Shown: one piece after another, positions 1 to 12,851 of the stretch
How positions within the stretch are numbered: the first letter of the stretch is position 1
How the letters are laid out: each line of letters starts with the position of its first letter
The notes under the pieces: generated by a model
Seen by the model: only the letters and a program-made list of their open reading frames with translations
Told to the model about the DNA's origin: nothing
Database searches by the model: none
Position numbers and translations under genes: made by a program
From: Blastomussa wellsi
Lineage: Eukaryota; Cnidaria; Anthozoa; Scleractinia; Plerogyridae
NCBI GenBank assembly: GCA_947652115.1
Contig: OX393570.1
Location: forward strand, 17,983,380 to 18,047,379
Direction: 5' to 3'
Length of the DNA stretch: 64,000 nt

Positions 1-291
1 TTACCATAGAAACAATATGACCTGCTAAAAACATCCTTAATTTTAGCTTTAACTGCTAATAACTCAAAAACGAGCTGGGTGACCGCCATTTTTTATTATC
101 GAATTTTGATAAGCATGATAAGATGCAACGTTTTGCAAAGTTTAAAAAAATTCTGTGCAGGGCGTTCAGAGCCACCTTAAATTTTCGAAGTCTTTAAAAG
201 TGCTGGAAACTGTTTTGGGCCACCTTAATGAAATTCATCAAGATTATGATTCAAAAAAATTTTAAAGAGAAATCTGAAATTCAATACTCAC
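1..291. other. TXNDC16 intron, left edge
   Basis: AT-rich sequence downstream of exon 12 on the gene's strand. No further exon, RNA gene or repeat boundary could be recognised. Confidence 0.4.
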
Positions 292-2648
292 AAATCTCCT
301 TCTATGTGCCGATGTCTTCACATATGCTATGGTGATGCTGGTTTCTCCTGCCCTATCAAAAGTTCGCACTATGTGTCGCAAAGTCTTGGAAAATTCCTTG
401 CAGGGTTCATGGTCTGTGAAAAGGACGCATCGTTGTTTGAAAAGACTTGCTTTACGATTCCTTTAATAACTTCAATGCATTAATTAGGAATTAACAAAAC
501 CAAAACTATACAGGTAATTTTCGCATGTTTCTGTTTCCATCAATGTAAACGTCTTATGACATGCATTTAATTTTTATAAGTCATGTTGTGTTGCGGATTT
601 TTGTTCCGCCCGCTGGTTTGATTCAGGACTGTATCCATCACGCTCAGAGGAACTGTCTAGTTAAAAATCACGACTTATTCTTTCAACTTTACACTCTCAC
701 GGTTTCTTCTATCTGAATAGAGTATAAGTAAGCGTACAGCTTTTACTGCTATCTTGCGCAATACTATCACATGTACAGCTTACAGTAAAAAACTATCGTA
801 TGATGTACCTAGAGCAAAGTAACAATTTATGTTCAATTCACATGATCTCCTTCCTTACATCAGTACATCAGCTGATAAACTGCCGACTAAGTTCAATTTA
901 CTGAGAAAAGTTATACTCAGTTGCATTTAACATTCGACTTATTATTAATAAACAACTAACTTATTTTCCCTGACATGTTGACCATGTTGGTTTTACTGCC
1001 CCTATACAGCCAAACCGAGTATGCTTTCGATGTGAACTTTGCAACTGTTGCTTGGCGCAATGTTCCATTATTGGTTGAAAGTAATTAACTTGATGCAACT
1101 TGCAACTTTCAATTCAGCAAGTTGCCAAGTTCTAATAGTAGCAGAGTTGTGCCGTCACACACACAAGCTGACAGATTCTTACCTTCCTGGCAGAATACTA
1201 CCAACAAAAAGTCTAGCACCAACAAATAATTAGTATCTGTGTTTTTCATGGCATCCTTGTATTCTGCAAATGACATCTTCTGTAGAGATGAGGCTTCAGC
1301 TTTGGAGAAAAGAAACATCACAAGATTACGGTTACAATGACAGAACTCTAAACTTTGCTTATTATACATGTTGTAATACATGCTAGCTAGCTGCAGAACG
1401 AAGAGTTTAGCATGACAGAGGAAACAAAAAAAACACCAACGCACTCGCTCTTGTTGACACCCCAAAGTATGCTCCGTTAAACAGCTGGTTCTGCAGACTA
1501 AAATGTGTAATCTATAGACACACATGTAGCTTGTGGTCTGATAGCCTGTCCAACTTTGTTGTATGCGGCAAAGCCGGGGTCAATTTTTTTTGCTTTCATA
1601 CAATTGCAGATGACCCATCTGCAATCCATTGCACTCATGACCAATTGAAAATTTGTACTTCCAGAAAATCTCCATACTCGCCCCACACAATGGATTAGAA
1701 ATCACTGGAATTGGGGAGGTTCTTGAAGGCTATTAAAAGATTTAAAGAAGTGTATGAAGCCTAATATTATTTCCAGGAAGGTGGTGATGATGATGAGGAG
1801 AATAACGATAATGACGATGATGATGATGATGATGATGATGATGACGACGACGACGACGCAATGTGCTTTGTAGGTTTACAAGCTTAACATGTAGCAATGA
1901 TGCACCATCACAGAAACTGGAATTATGAAGTGTAAATTAAAGCATGTTTTAGCACCATTTGACACACTAAACAAACCTAATCGGTTGTATTCATCTGAAG
2001 GACTCTCAATCAATGGCTTGATAAACTTTTTCAGATTGCTTAATGTGAATATCGCAACATTCTCCGGGTACAATTCCATGTAAGTCTAAGGGAAGAAACA
2101 AACAAAAAATTATCCCTGGTGGGTCAAAGGACAATCCAGCAACTAAATATTAAAAGAATGTAAAGTAAAAGAGAAAACAACAACAAAACTACAGTCACAC
2201 AAAATCAACTGTTGCTTATTATTTAAATTAATATTGTCGGATCAAAGCTTCAAGCTTTTGCAACAAGACCGAAGAGTACGTGTGGCTTGAAGAAGAGGGC
2301 TGCAGCATATTGTGTTGAATTCCATGGCAAATGTGATTAAAAATTTTTTCCGATAAGTGGGAACATGTAAGGGTTACAAGGGTTTTGTAAGCCAAACTTA
2401 ATTTACTAAGACATTTTCAAACTCAAAGATACATGTGACAACTGAAAGAAAAGGTATGGCAAAAAAGACTCACAAGAGCAGAAACTTGTGGATTTCCTTA
2501 TTTATGGAGGCGAGCGTGGCCCAGTGGTTAGGGCTCTGGACTCTTACATGAAGTTAAATGAAATTATTTTAACTTAGTTAACCACTAGGAGTATGTTTGC
2601 CCAGGGGTTGGTGTGGCAGCTTTTATTGGCCAGCCTTGCGTAGCTCAG

Positions 2649-2680
<32 letters not shown>

Positions 2681-5600
2681 GCGTTAGTGTTTTTTTGGGT
2701 GTGTGGTGTCGGCGTTTTAGCGTTGGCATTTATTATTGTTCTTCGTAGTTTTCTTCCACTGATATTCCAGTTGAAGAGCAGTGTGCCAGGTGCAAGGGCT
2801 GGGGATGGGTTAGGTGGGTGGGGCCTCGTGGCTGGGTTGTGGGTAGGGCAGGGTTTTTACGTGTATCTGGGTTTGGGGTCGGCAGCTCCAGCCCTGGATT
2901 CCTGGGAACCCAACCTCCATTTGCGACGAAGTTAATCCCAGGTTCAAGTCCTCCTCCTCCTGCCAGCTGGGATTTTTAGCACCTTTCTTTTTCTTTTGTA
3001 ATATTTGTTTCCTTGTTTTCAGTGTCCCCAATTAGCACAGCACTGCTAAATACATTGACACTTAAAGTATATATTTACTACTATGCAAAAACTCCACTGA
3101 ATACCCAGACAACCATTTGGCCTTGTCACGCAGGCAACATTACATCATCCTGTTTTTACAAGCAAACCCCAATAATTAAATAAGCAGGCTCCCCACCTCC
3201 CACAGCAGTCCCAAAACTATTATCAGCACTCTTCCCGAACCAGGTCTGTACACACTAGGTCACACCTCAAATAATGTGAGTAATTTAGCCACTTGCATGG
3301 CCACATAAACCAGTTTAATGCATCTCTAAGTTAAGCTCTTTTACCATGCTATCATTGTGACTCTTGGCTGGTACAAAAGCTGCAGTTGGGAAATTGCCAT
3401 CTTCAGCCAGGCCAAATGATGGAAGCATACCTTTGTGTTCATTCCTACAAAGAGATAATTTTTGCCAATGTTATGACATTGTCAATATTACGACATTATG
3501 CCTTTTAACATTAACCAGGAAATTGCTCTGTACTTTCTGTTTTAAAAAATCAGTAAATTAAAAATTATTTGCAAAGTTCTAGAATTGCGGAAAGAATACG
3601 TCCAAAAACATTCAATAAAATTAATTTTTTTTTCAAAAACATGATAACTTAATTGTTCTTCTGAATGGCTTGGAACATCAAAATTTATGACGGAAACCCT
3701 TTGAATTGAACGGATTAAAAGAGCATTTTGACAGGCAAATAAACACGCATACAGGTCCCAAGTGCCATATATAAACTACTTTGTAATACAAATATAGCTT
3801 GCTCGAGCCGTACTGGGGGGAAACTCAGGCAAATATTCCTCAGTACGGCCCTGGCCTTCAGTTAATAAGAGGTTAGTACTGACTGTTATTTAAAAGCGGG
3901 AACTTACACATCAACCAGAATAACTCCAATAGCACCTTGGAATTTTGCAACCATTTGCTCCAGCTTCTCTGTTTGAATCTCAGAAATATTTTCACTGAAC
4001 ACAAACACTCTGTTTATGGGGAACGGAAGTGAATCGTATACAGTTGATCTGTCACTAGGAAGAACAACCTGCCAAAAGGGCACAGAAAATGGAAAAGCAA
4101 AAATTGTTACCAAAATTTAAACATAATCTACACATTATTTAGTTTGTTTTAATCCAGTGGACTAGAGGAGCCACCTTAGGCAACAAATCACTGTGACATG
4201 GCACACGGACAAGTTGCTCTAAAAAACCACCTTGTGTGACAGAGAATCAAAAGAATTTTGTTCACAGTTGCTGCAATCAGTAGCACAAAATCCAACTTAA
4301 ATTCATGCAACTAACAGCAGCGAAAAATCCTGTCAGAGGAAGCGGCTCACACAGAGAGACTTGTGGCAGACACCCGTTTCTCTGACTTGTCACCAAGTGC
4401 GTTCTGGCTTTTGTATTCTGATTTCTATAACACAAAGCTAATAGTCAATTGCAGGCTACACCAAATGTTTTTGTCAGAACAAGGTTATTTTTTGGTAGCC
4501 ATTTTTACTACTGGGTGTTGGAACACCCTGTACAAGTAAATTATTGCCTTCATTTGGCGTGGTTGTCAAATGAAAAAGTTCATTGGAATGGTCCGGGAGT
4601 ACCCTGCTCAGGACACTGAATTGTGTTCTTGGGCAAGACACTTACTCCCACATCGCCTCCTTCACCCAGGTGTAGAAATGGGTACCAGTGAATTAAACAC
4701 TGAGTTAACCAAATGATCAGGACTTGCTCATTGGCCGAGAGCTATGGATTATGAGAGGACAGACCACAAAAATGGCATAGCATGTATTGCAACAAGAAAT
4801 TGGCTGCACTTTTCTCTATGGAATAGAATCTGGTGACCATGAGTTGTGGAAATTGAGCTGAAAGATTCAAGATGAAATTCCTTACATGCTCAGCGGCTTC
4901 AAGATCAAAAATGCGATCTTAGGAGATGTCACAAGCGTGTGTAATTTGACACTGATTTTCGATCTAATTCGCTGATAAATTTTTAGTGTTACTGTATAAA
5001 ACGAATTAACCACAATTTTCATGGTAAACAATCTTATAGACCATAGAATGACACCATAAAATGTTCAAACCTAGTTTGTAGTGAAAACACTCACCTACAG
5101 TATATAATGGCTCACGGTTCAACTTGAGTTTTGAACATTTCATGACGTCATTTCTATGGTCTATAAGATCATACACCATGCAAAAATATGGCCGATTGGT
5201 TAATTTAAGTCAGTAAAAAATATCCACAATTATAACAGTAATGTACTTTGCCAAGTACTTACATATTTTGGAAGCATTTCACTCTGAAGAAACCGTATAA
5301 GCTTGATCCTGTCCACTTTCCCTTTGAACTGAGTGGAATGGCACTGACCTTTGCTGCTCATCTTTCGCTTACAATGAAAAAGAAACACAGCAGCATTGTG
5401 AGCTGTGGAGAGACTGAAAGAATCACACGGTATCAGCAACATTAACTTGCCAAGCATGATCCAATAAAAAAGCCTGTTTAGTAAAGAAACTAAATTTCCT
5501 TTTGACAAAAAATAACTTTCAAATTTGGTTATCGACTAAAGAGCAAAGAACATGAAATAATTATAACAATTAATTAAAATTCATTCATAGCAAAAAAAAG

Positions 5601-8600
5601 TGAGAACATAAATTTCTCTTACCCATATTCCTTTATGACTTTATCATTTGTAGTCAAGGCAAAGAGTGCGTTGTTTTTGGCATAATGTACCAACTCAAGG
5701 AAATGGCGGTGTTCTGTAAAGTAAAACAGAATTAATTAAAGCCTCATACCAACCAGCCCATATATACTGCCAGAGATTATCCTGGTTTCTGTAGCATTAA
5801 GCAACTTAGAATATATCTACCCCTCCCCCCTCTCCCTGGATTAAGGGATGCTAGTCCATCGCAAGGTTACCCCCCAGCATTATTCCGCCGGTACCCATTT
5901 ACAGTACACCTGGGTGAAGAGAGGCACTGTAAGAGTAAAACACCTTGTCCAAGGACACAATGCAACGCAGTGCTTTGGCCAGGGCTCGAAGCCAGACTGA
6001 CCAATCCTGAACACACTAACCACTACCTAGGCCACTATGCTTACCACTTCTATGTAGATGTACTTTATACAAATAGAGTGGTGAAGTGTGACGTCACAAA
6101 TATTTAAATTTTTGAAATTATTGGATTCATTAAGCAAATGGTTTTATAATAAACATAATTTTCCATGACTTTCCCTCACCCACACTTAAATCTCATGAAA
6201 AATCCAGGCCTGGAAAACTGAAATTCTAAAATTCCATGACTTTCCAGGTTTTCCATGACCCTGTGATTTGACTGGCTAGAATCTAACAAAACAAATGTGG
6301 TCCAATCAAATCAACTATATTCCAACAAAGCGATTAAATATATTTTAAAACAGTTGATATGATTAGACTCCCTTTGTTAGAGTCTAGTAAATCAAATCAT
6401 GTCTCCTCAGAGCCACTTGTTGCGACACCGTGGAAAAATGAGAGAACGGGAACATTTTGGCTATTTTTGAGGAAACCCCTGACCATTTAATATTTATACT
6501 GTCTAACTGAGGCAGATTGTCTTATGTTTATTTACCTCTTAATTTTCACGTTCATAATTTTGCTTCCAATTTTTGCTATAAGCTCATAAGCTTGTGCATT
6601 GGGACTAAAATTGTGCCATCGATGTATCATGGCTTCTCTTGCTGACAATGACCACCCCAAGAAAACCTTGAGAAATTATGATGTCATGTGCGTGTGCAGT
6701 GTGTTTTTCCGCGGCGTCCTTGTTACTTATACACAGTCCCAGCCAGCTAAGACGGACAAGTGGCCCTGGGGATGAGAATGAGTGACACCGCAGAAAAATG
6801 CACCGCACATGTACATGACGTCACGATTTCTCAAGGTGGTCACCTTCAGCAAGGGAGGCAATGAACCATTGATGGTATAATTTTTAAAAATTGGAAGCAA
6901 AATCATCAAGAGGTAAATAAACATAAAACAGTGTACCTCCAGTATTAATCTTAACCTAGCTTAATAAATATTGTGTAGTTCCAGAAAATATCCATACCCC
7001 CCCACGGAAGGCTTTTTGGTTTGCACCCCCCTCCCCCCCAGGAATTTCCGTTCCAGAGGGTCTGTGAGGACCCCCCCCTCCCCCCAGGAATTTCCAATAT
7101 TTTTAAACACCTCTTTGAAAATTCGAAATTGCTTCTTTAATTTCTTTAGAACGTAGGACGATTGTAACAATCTAGCTGTATCGTAAGCGTTTGGGCACCA
7201 AATTGAGTCGGTGGAAACATCGAAGGTCTTGAAGAGCCATTTTTAAAAGAACGAATCGGAGTGAAATAATTTCCTCGCGCTCTCTACCGTAATGATCTGC
7301 TTCATTTATCCCCGACTCAGCACAATGTATAAATTATGCGTAGTTACTTTTTATTATAGTTTTCACCTTCCCTGAATGATAGAACTAGTTACATTCGGTT
7401 TTACTAGCTGGGCAGAGCGTGGACACTAGCACAAAGCGTTAGAGCAAACGTACTTAAAAGCGCGAACTGCATAACTTGTCTTTTTTTCTCGGTTTTCCAG
7501 CCAATAATTTGTCATGATAATTGAAAAAGTTAAATAAATGATAAAAATATTTGATCTATTGAACCTTTCTGTTGCCGTTTTGTTTTGTTTACGTTAAAAC
7601 CTTCCGCAAATTAGCAGCCATTCAGTCTTGCTGGCAAACGATACCTTTGCCTCACCGAATCTGAGCTAGTTTGCTGCTTAGCAAAGCCGTTTTCTTTAGC
7701 CTGCAAACAGGCTCTCCAGCGAATTTTTTTAAGTTGAAATTGGCAAGCGAAGCGAGCGCGATTATGCGGTTTTACTTCCTCTAGTAACTAGTAGCAAAGA
7801 CACTAGTTTAGAACTTTTAATTTAACGTGACTGAAGAATTCGAGAATACGCCTCAAGCAAGAAAAAATGCGACTTCCAGTTACTGTCCGTGTCTTATCGT
7901 CTCAAAGCGAAAGAAAAATAGCATAATACCAGTGAGGCAAACGTCAAGGTACTAGCAACCCGGATAAAACTGCTTGTAACAGATTACTACCACAGATAAA
8001 AACATTTGACCTAACACATTTAACTAAAAGTTTATGGGGTAAATTAGCGCCGATAGTCATGCAACGGAAGTCGGAACACGACTTGTCAGACGAAACCAGG
8101 AGTCTGGTGACGAGTCTCTCCTGTTTGTCCGCCATTTTGAGTTCCAGATAAACATCGCCAGTGCACATCGTTCTTCTGGAGTTTGTAGCGCTAGCTAACT
8201 CAAAGAGAAAACAGAAAAATTAAAGCTTATGTATTAACCTCATCTCAATATTCGGGAGCAATGATTTTTGTTTCAAAACAACGTAGGTAAGTATGTTTTT
8301 CTGCTTCGATCGATAGAACGTTGCTTTTAGGACTTTGTATGGGAGCTCGTCACCCTTTGGAAAAAACAGCTTCAAAAGAACCCCCCGACCCCTCGGAAAT
8401 TACAGCCTTTGAACCCCCCCTCCCCCTCGGAAATTCCAGTGACCTTCCGTGGGGGGGGGTATGGATATTTTCTGGAACTACACATTATTATTATATGGCA
8501 AGGAAAATCCAAGCGGTCTGATTAGTTCTTTCTTGGTCGGGATTTTGCCCTATTTTTTTAGTTTAAAAGTTTGAACTAGAACTGCAGAAAGAAAACTTAC

Positions 8601-11600
8601 TCGCGGTATCAAAACACGATACGGTGGAAAACCTCTGAATTCAAGGTACCAGAAGTGTGTTTTTAACAAGCATGCATGACCCGAGTGCCATATAATAAAC
8701 TACTTACTAACCTAGCTTGCCTAAGCCGTACTGGGGAACATTGGCCCTCAGTAATTTTTGTACGGACCTCGCTGCACTCAGTTCATACTACCATGACCTC
8801 GGGCCAATATTCTCCAGTATGGTCCCCGCACTTGGTTAGTAAGAGGTTAATATTCAGGGTTTCCTTCAACCAAAAACGTTCATATTTTCAGACATTTTCT
8901 CGTTTTTCTGCAGTATTGATTGAGTGAGTGTGGGAATTGCTCTCCTTAGTCTCTTCTCATTTTTCTCTCACCTTCCTGTTTTCTAGCTTGCCCAAGCACC
9001 ATAACAGTTACGATTTCTTTTATTTTAACTTCAGTTAATGAATTTATAAATGTGAACAAGAAATTGCATTTTCTGACCTTTCATTCCAAGTCCTTTGACA
9101 TAACAAAGCACAACATTTTTCTTTCCCTTGCCCTCTGAAAGAAGTTCGTCAAAGGATGGTTTATCAGATATGAACAGGAAGTCTTCACCTAAAGCAGTCC
9201 TTGATTGAATGAAAGAATCAAAACAATATTTGACTTTATTTAAGACCTGTACATACAAATTAAGTAAGTTAATTGCTGTAAAGAAATAATGGAAATTTAA
9301 ATTTAGGTTATATTTCCAGAAAATTCCCATTTGAATCTATTGTTAAAAACCTTGGGGCGGAACTAATTTAAAATGTTAAAGAGGTGGTCATTGTAAGGTC
9401 AAACATCTGTAAAGTGCATCGACTAGAAGCAATTAGCTGGCAAGAAAACCATGACCATTGTAGGAAGCCATCACTGTGTACTTTCAATTACAACTGAAAA
9501 TCAACGACGATGCTTAACAAAAACTTTTGACTTGTTCTTTGTGTCATTTCCTATGCTGATTGTTCTTAAAATTTTAACCCAAGAGACATTTTGAGCCTTT
9601 GCTGTCGCTTTCTCCAAATATCGCAACTAAGCCTTGAAATGAGGTCAATCACTGGCAGGCCTTTTGTTGTACCCCTTTGGAATAAAAACATACCTTAAAA
9701 AACCCTTTTTAATTATTCATGTTGCCATTACTCTGATGAAGGCAAACAGAACGTTGCCGAAAATATAGCTTTTATACTTTTTTTATAGCATTTTTATGTC
9801 AGATCCAAGTTTCTTCTCACAATGCACATGTTGTGGTTAAAATTGCGTTAAACTTTTTCACACCAGTTTAATTTCCATTCCTATATTAAGTTGTTTGAGA
9901 TTAAGATAATCAAAGTGAAGCAAAGGCAATCTCCTTTTTCCTTCATCGTCCAAACTAGTTTCTTGATTTTGGATTGGTTGGTCGGAAAAGAAAAACGGAC
10001 CCCACCCCACCAAAAAAGAGTTGCAAAAAGAATCAAATAGCAGGGAACAGCAACAAGTAAAGGGTTTGTATTTACATATTTTCCTCCCGCATGGGTGGAA
10101 AGTTTCTGTTATGGGAAAGTGATACTTTTTCTATGTAGTTAAAGTTAAAACTGAAAATCTGTAATGGCCATGTCTATATTTCAGATTAAAAGTGAAAAAA
10201 TTGTTTAACTGGATCAAATTTCCTTCCTGTTAAATCTTTTTTTGAAAACGCAAAACTTTGGGTCAGTCGGACAATGCTAAATGGAGAAAAAAAGGGGATG
10301 GCCAAATGTAAAATAAAACTCAAACTGGTTTGAAAAATTTTAAATCAAAAATAAAATTGAAATCAAAATATACACAAAAATATAACAAATTAATCAGTTT
10401 GATCTCAGATAGTAGGGGCACTTATGCTAAGCTGAGCAGTTGAATGCATAATGAGTTTGAGAAAACAAACTTAGGTATTAAAAATCAAACTGAGCTACAT
10501 GTAAATATTTGATCACCACTAGCTTTGTCTAGCCTGATCTAAACAGCCTAGGACTGGAAAAAAAATTGAAACAATTTTTACAGCTTTCCCAATGAACTAA
10601 GTTAAGGTTCCCTTACTATCCCAGCAGTGAAAATAATTATTATTTGTCAGATAATTTTAAGATATTTTTTCGCATTTGTATATGTCAGATATGTAAACTT
10701 ACAAAACAAACACCTGCCAACCAGTATTATGAAAATTCATAAAAAGGCAACTGGTATTTTGTAATCAAAATTCAAGCACAATGTTGCAATTTAACAAATA
10801 ATAAATAGCTACTCTGCAGCAAACATATATTGGAGCCATTGGCGATGAATGCTGCTTTTAAATGTAGGCCCGGGTAATTTAAGGTCCATATAAGTTGCAG
10901 AATATAACGTGCATTAATAATTGTTTCTCACATTCATAATCATATGTAAACTGAAGCTTTTTAAATACTTACTGAAGAAGGTTAGCAACAATCGAATCTT
11001 CGCTGAACATGTACTTAAGATCGGATTCAACCCAAACGTACTTATCGCCTCTCCTGGTAAAAGCAATAACATAAACATAGATAAATAAAATTATATGTAA
11101 GTAAAACGGCTGCTAAATGGCTTCAATGACTTGAAAAAGGCTATTGCAATTACATGTACCTGTAAACGAATATTTTTTCATCTTTAGAGGAACAATAGGA
11201 AATCGTCTGCTCGCCACAATCCACCTGCAATTTATAAAACGTGAATATAATGTTAGGAAATTAAAATAATGGTAAAAAAGCTGGAAAATAATAAATCTAC
11301 GACGAAAGAATATTTTTAAAAAAGGGAATATCTGCTTACCCTTGCTAATTCGATTCCGAATGGCTTCAAAACCTCACAAGATTTGTCGAATTCCCTGGCA
11401 AATTTTGGATGGGATTTTCTAATTTCTAAAAGACACAAATACAAAAATAAGTAAACAAAAAACATACCACTGGTCTCAAACAAAAGTCACGATCTTCGGA
11501 GAATATTATGCTGCAACTACAATATTACACCGATTGTACAATTCACACCGTCAAGCATAAACTAGAATAATTATAATATACTTACCGGGTTTATCAAAGA

Positions 11601-11751
11601 AAACAGCGATAAAATCTTTCTTCGTGGATCGTCCTATATTTCTTAAGTCGTCTGAGGTTAGCTTTCTAACGTGGCTTCCAAAGGCAAAAATGTGCAGGCA
11701 AAAAACAAGCACAACTTGACATAAACTCAAACCCCATCTTTCGGCCACCAT
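292..11751 (-). CDS. TXNDC16: TXNDC16-like ER thioredoxin-domain protein, exons 1-12 (3' end off the window)
   Basis: Exons read by eye on the minus strand: 11751-11586, 11425-11340, 11224-11160, 11053-10973, 9199-9078, 5713-5623, 5356-5263, 4068-3908, 3444-3345, 2085-1977, 1299-1183, 413-292. All have AG/GT borders and all phases join, giving about 438 codons. The start at 11751 is chosen because it opens a signal peptide (basic start, then a Leu/Val/Phe-rich core ending near AFGS). The open frame continues upstream to 12120 but lacks protein-like character. Exon 5 to exon 6 reads NVVLCYVKGLGMK then EHRHFLELV, which matches the human TXNDC16 pattern SYVRAIGIPEHR as I remember it. Exons 11-12 form a thioredoxin-like strand with Cys-x6-Cys instead of the redox CxxC. 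Known family role: multi-thioredoxin-fold glycoprotein of the ER lumen. The NAGNAG acceptor of exon 7 allows 5356 or 5353. Ortholog call fairly sure; exact borders of exons 7 and 11 less so. Confidence 0.8.
414..1182. other. TXNDC16 intron, nothing recognised
   Basis: AT-rich intron between exons 12 and 11. The short open frames here have no family resemblance. Confidence 0.4.
1655..1690 (-). repeat. Fragment of the TTCCAGAAAATATCCATAC repeat family
   Basis: Resembles the terminal repeat of the transposon at 6972-8484 (TTCCAGAAAAT.TCCATAC followed by a C-rich run). Only a stub is visible. Confidence 0.4.
1783..1859. repeat. GAT/GAC trinucleotide microsatellite
   Basis: Run of GATGAT units changing into GACGAC, with a few interruptions, inside an intron of the TXNDC16-like gene. 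Confidence 0.85.
2505..3065 (+). repeat. tRNA-derived SINE, probably interrupted by other sequence
   Basis: The head near 2509-2550 has an A-box-like tRNA stretch (GTGGCCCAGTGGTTAGGG). A B-box-like GGTTCAAGTCC lies near 2941, followed by a tail with AGCACAGCACTGCTAAATACA. The 350 bp in between contain a (TG)n run at about 2655-2680 and look like an insertion or expansion. The same tail style (GTTTCCTT.TTTCAGTG) occurs in the SINE at 50748-51000. Boundaries approximate. Confidence 0.5.
3765..3880. repeat. Foldback MITE fragment (GCCGTACTGGGG family)
   Basis: Shares AAACTACTT, GCCGTACTGGGG and AAGAGGTTA blocks with the copy at 8688-8852. The two halves are inverted relative to each other (GTACTGGGG versus CCTCAGTACGGCC). 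Intronic. Confidence 0.5.
4580..4720 (+). repeat. SINE fragment (TACCCAT/ATGGGTACC family)
   Basis: Plus-strand fragment of the SINE seen in minus orientation at 5780, 42128 and 54190: TTGGGCAAGACACTTACTCC, CACCCAGGTG and AATGGGTACC are the reverse complement of blocks in those copies. Confidence 0.5.
5031..5169. mobile_element. 139-bp foldback MITE
   Basis: The ends ATCTTATAGACCATAGAA and TTCTATGGTCTATAAGAT are inverted complements. The next inner blocks (AAATGTTCAAA and TTTGAACATTT) also pair. Lies in an intron of the TXNDC16-like gene. Confidence 0.8.
5780..6041 (-). repeat. tRNA-derived SINE, minus orientation
   Basis: The reverse complement begins with a tRNA-like head (GTGGCCTAGGTAGTGGTTAG, then GGCTTCGAGCCC as B box). 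It continues through CACCCAGGTGTACTG and AATGGGTACC into a C/G-rich stretch. Related copies lie at 42128-42428 and 54190-54432. Confidence 0.65.
6521..6930. mobile_element. About 410-bp foldback element
   Basis: The left end (TTATGTTTATTTACCTCTT, then ATAATTTTGCTTCCAATTTTT) is the inverted complement of the right end (AAAATTGGAAGCAAAAT..., AGGTAAATAAACATAA). A half-copy with TTGCTTCCAATTTTTG occurs near 58165. No coding capacity. Confidence 0.75.
6972..8484. mobile_element. Non-autonomous DNA transposon with about 43-bp terminal inverted repeats
   Basis: Starts TGTGTAGTTCCAGAAAATAT and ends with its inverted complement. Both ends continue into C-runs and ACGGAAGG, then into CC...GGAATTTCC blocks. 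The 1.5-kb body has no open frame with transposase features. It accounts for much of the 3.3-kb intron between exons 5 and 6. No target duplication could be assigned. End fragments recur near 1660 and 56757-57275. Confidence 0.75.
8688..8852. mobile_element. Foldback MITE (GCCGTACTGGGG family)
   Basis: Inverted ends AAACTACTTACTAACC and GGTTAGTAAGAGGTTA, with a second inverted pair inside (GCCGTACTGGGGAACATTGG and CCAATATTCTCCAGTATGG). A partial copy is at 3765-3880. Confidence 0.65.
9733..9762 (+). ncRNA. Hammerhead-ribozyme-like core (Penelope-type remnant)
   Basis: CTGATGA at 9733-9739, a 5-bp stem II (GGCAA/TTGCC around an 8-nt loop), then GAAA at 9759-9762 fits the CUGANGA-stem II-GAAA layout. 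A convincing stem I was not found, so this is probably a remnant of a retroelement end. Confidence 0.35.
9763..10972. other. TXNDC16 intron, nothing recognised
   Basis: AT-rich intron between exons 5 and 4 with no exon, open frame or repeat boundary that I can support. Confidence 0.4.
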
Positions 11752-12331
11752 CTTTCTTTGAAAGCTACCGAAGTTGATACACTTGAGATTTGGAGATTTC
11801 TTTCGAATCTTTTCTCTTCTCTTCAGCTCTTGCCTCGGAGACTTCCTGTAATAACAAACAATTTCACGTTTGCGTCTTTCTAAATATTGCCACTTGAGGC
11901 GTTTAAATTTTCGACCAATAACGAATGGACTCGTGTAATTTTGTTCGATTTCCTTGGTTGACCTTTGAAGGAACAAAACGCAAGTCACATTATTTCGAAC
12001 TTCTTTTGCGGTATCGATGTTGCATCTGATTTTCCAAGCGCAGCTGAAAGCAATTCTGTCGAACAACAGGATCGTCCCAGTAACGAAGCCTAAATTTGCA
12101 TTTTTATAACAAAATTTCAACTCGACGTCACGAAACTTTTTGCAGTTTTAGCGGGACGCGTTTCAAAACCAACCAGTGCAAAATGTTTCTTCCGCAAATC
12201 GTGTAACACGGACTCAAAGCAGTCAATTCATGATCTTCTTCCTTTTCAGTCGGCACGGAAAACGGAGAACTTCAATTTCTAACATAAATCCCTCGATTTG
12301 CAGCGGCAATCAATTTCTTTCGGAAGCCGCT

Positions 12332-12625
12332 ATGGTGGCAGAGGAACGCGGAACTTTAAGAGAACTGGGGCGGAATCCTCAGCGCAGAGCGCGACGTGCT
12401 CGTGGGGATGGAGGTAGGGAGAGAACGAGACGAGAAACGAGGGGAGCTAGTACAGTAACGAACGCGTTTTCCAATCGACAACAAAACCGCAACGAAAACG
12501 ACATGGTTTCGAAGTGTTTACACGGAGACTATCTAACCGTTTTCAAGCCGACCAATTTCGCCCTAAATTACGTAAACAAACTAAATAGACTGCAAAAACC
12601 GTGTACGAAGATCCTGCTTGATTGA
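12332..12625 (+). CDS. Unrecognised short open frame upstream of TXNDC16
   Basis: A 97-codon frame starting at ATG 12332, divergent from the TXNDC16 start. The first half is Arg-rich (RRARRARGDGGRERTRRETR) and comes from a locally CpG-rich stretch, so it may simply be promoter or first-exon DNA. The second half runs toward a Penelope-like end at 12722. No family recognised. It could be non-coding. Confidence 0.2.
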   Translation: MVAEERGTLRELGRNPQRRARRARGDGGRERTRRETRGASTVTNAFSNRQQNRNENDMVSKCLHGDYLTVFKPTNFALNYVNKLNRLQKPCTKILLD

Positions 12626-12639
12626 ACGTTGGATCTCGC

Positions 12640-12800
12640 AGGAGAAATACGTATTGCGACACCACCATAATATAATATTGAAATTTTATGTCAAAAACTA
12701 GTAACATCTAAACATCTAAACCTGAAGAAGGCTGGTCTAGCCAGCCGAAATATTGTTCAAAATATATCACGTTGTTTCAGCCTTGCAGTAGTCTTTGACT
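12640..12800 (+). mobile_element. Penelope-like retroelement end with hammerhead-like core
   Basis: Contains CTGAAGA (12722-12728, fits CUGANGA), a perfect 6-bp stem II GGCTGG/CCAGCC with a 5-nt loop, and GAAA at 12747-12750, then a possible ATAT/ATAT stem III. Stem I pairing is weak. Such motifs are known from the ends of Penelope-like elements. Boundaries approximate. Confidence 0.4.
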
Positions 12801-12851
12801 TATCATCGTTTACTAAATTACGTAATCCTTTTCAAATCGATGCGGTGTTGT

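Noticed and set aside
2597..2935. 112-codon frame over the (TG)n region
   Set aside because: Low-complexity Val/Cys/Gly translation of a microsatellite and SINE sequence.
11752..12120. In-frame extension of the TXNDC16 start by about 123 codons
   Set aside because: Composition is not protein-like and a good signal peptide starts at the later ATG (11751).
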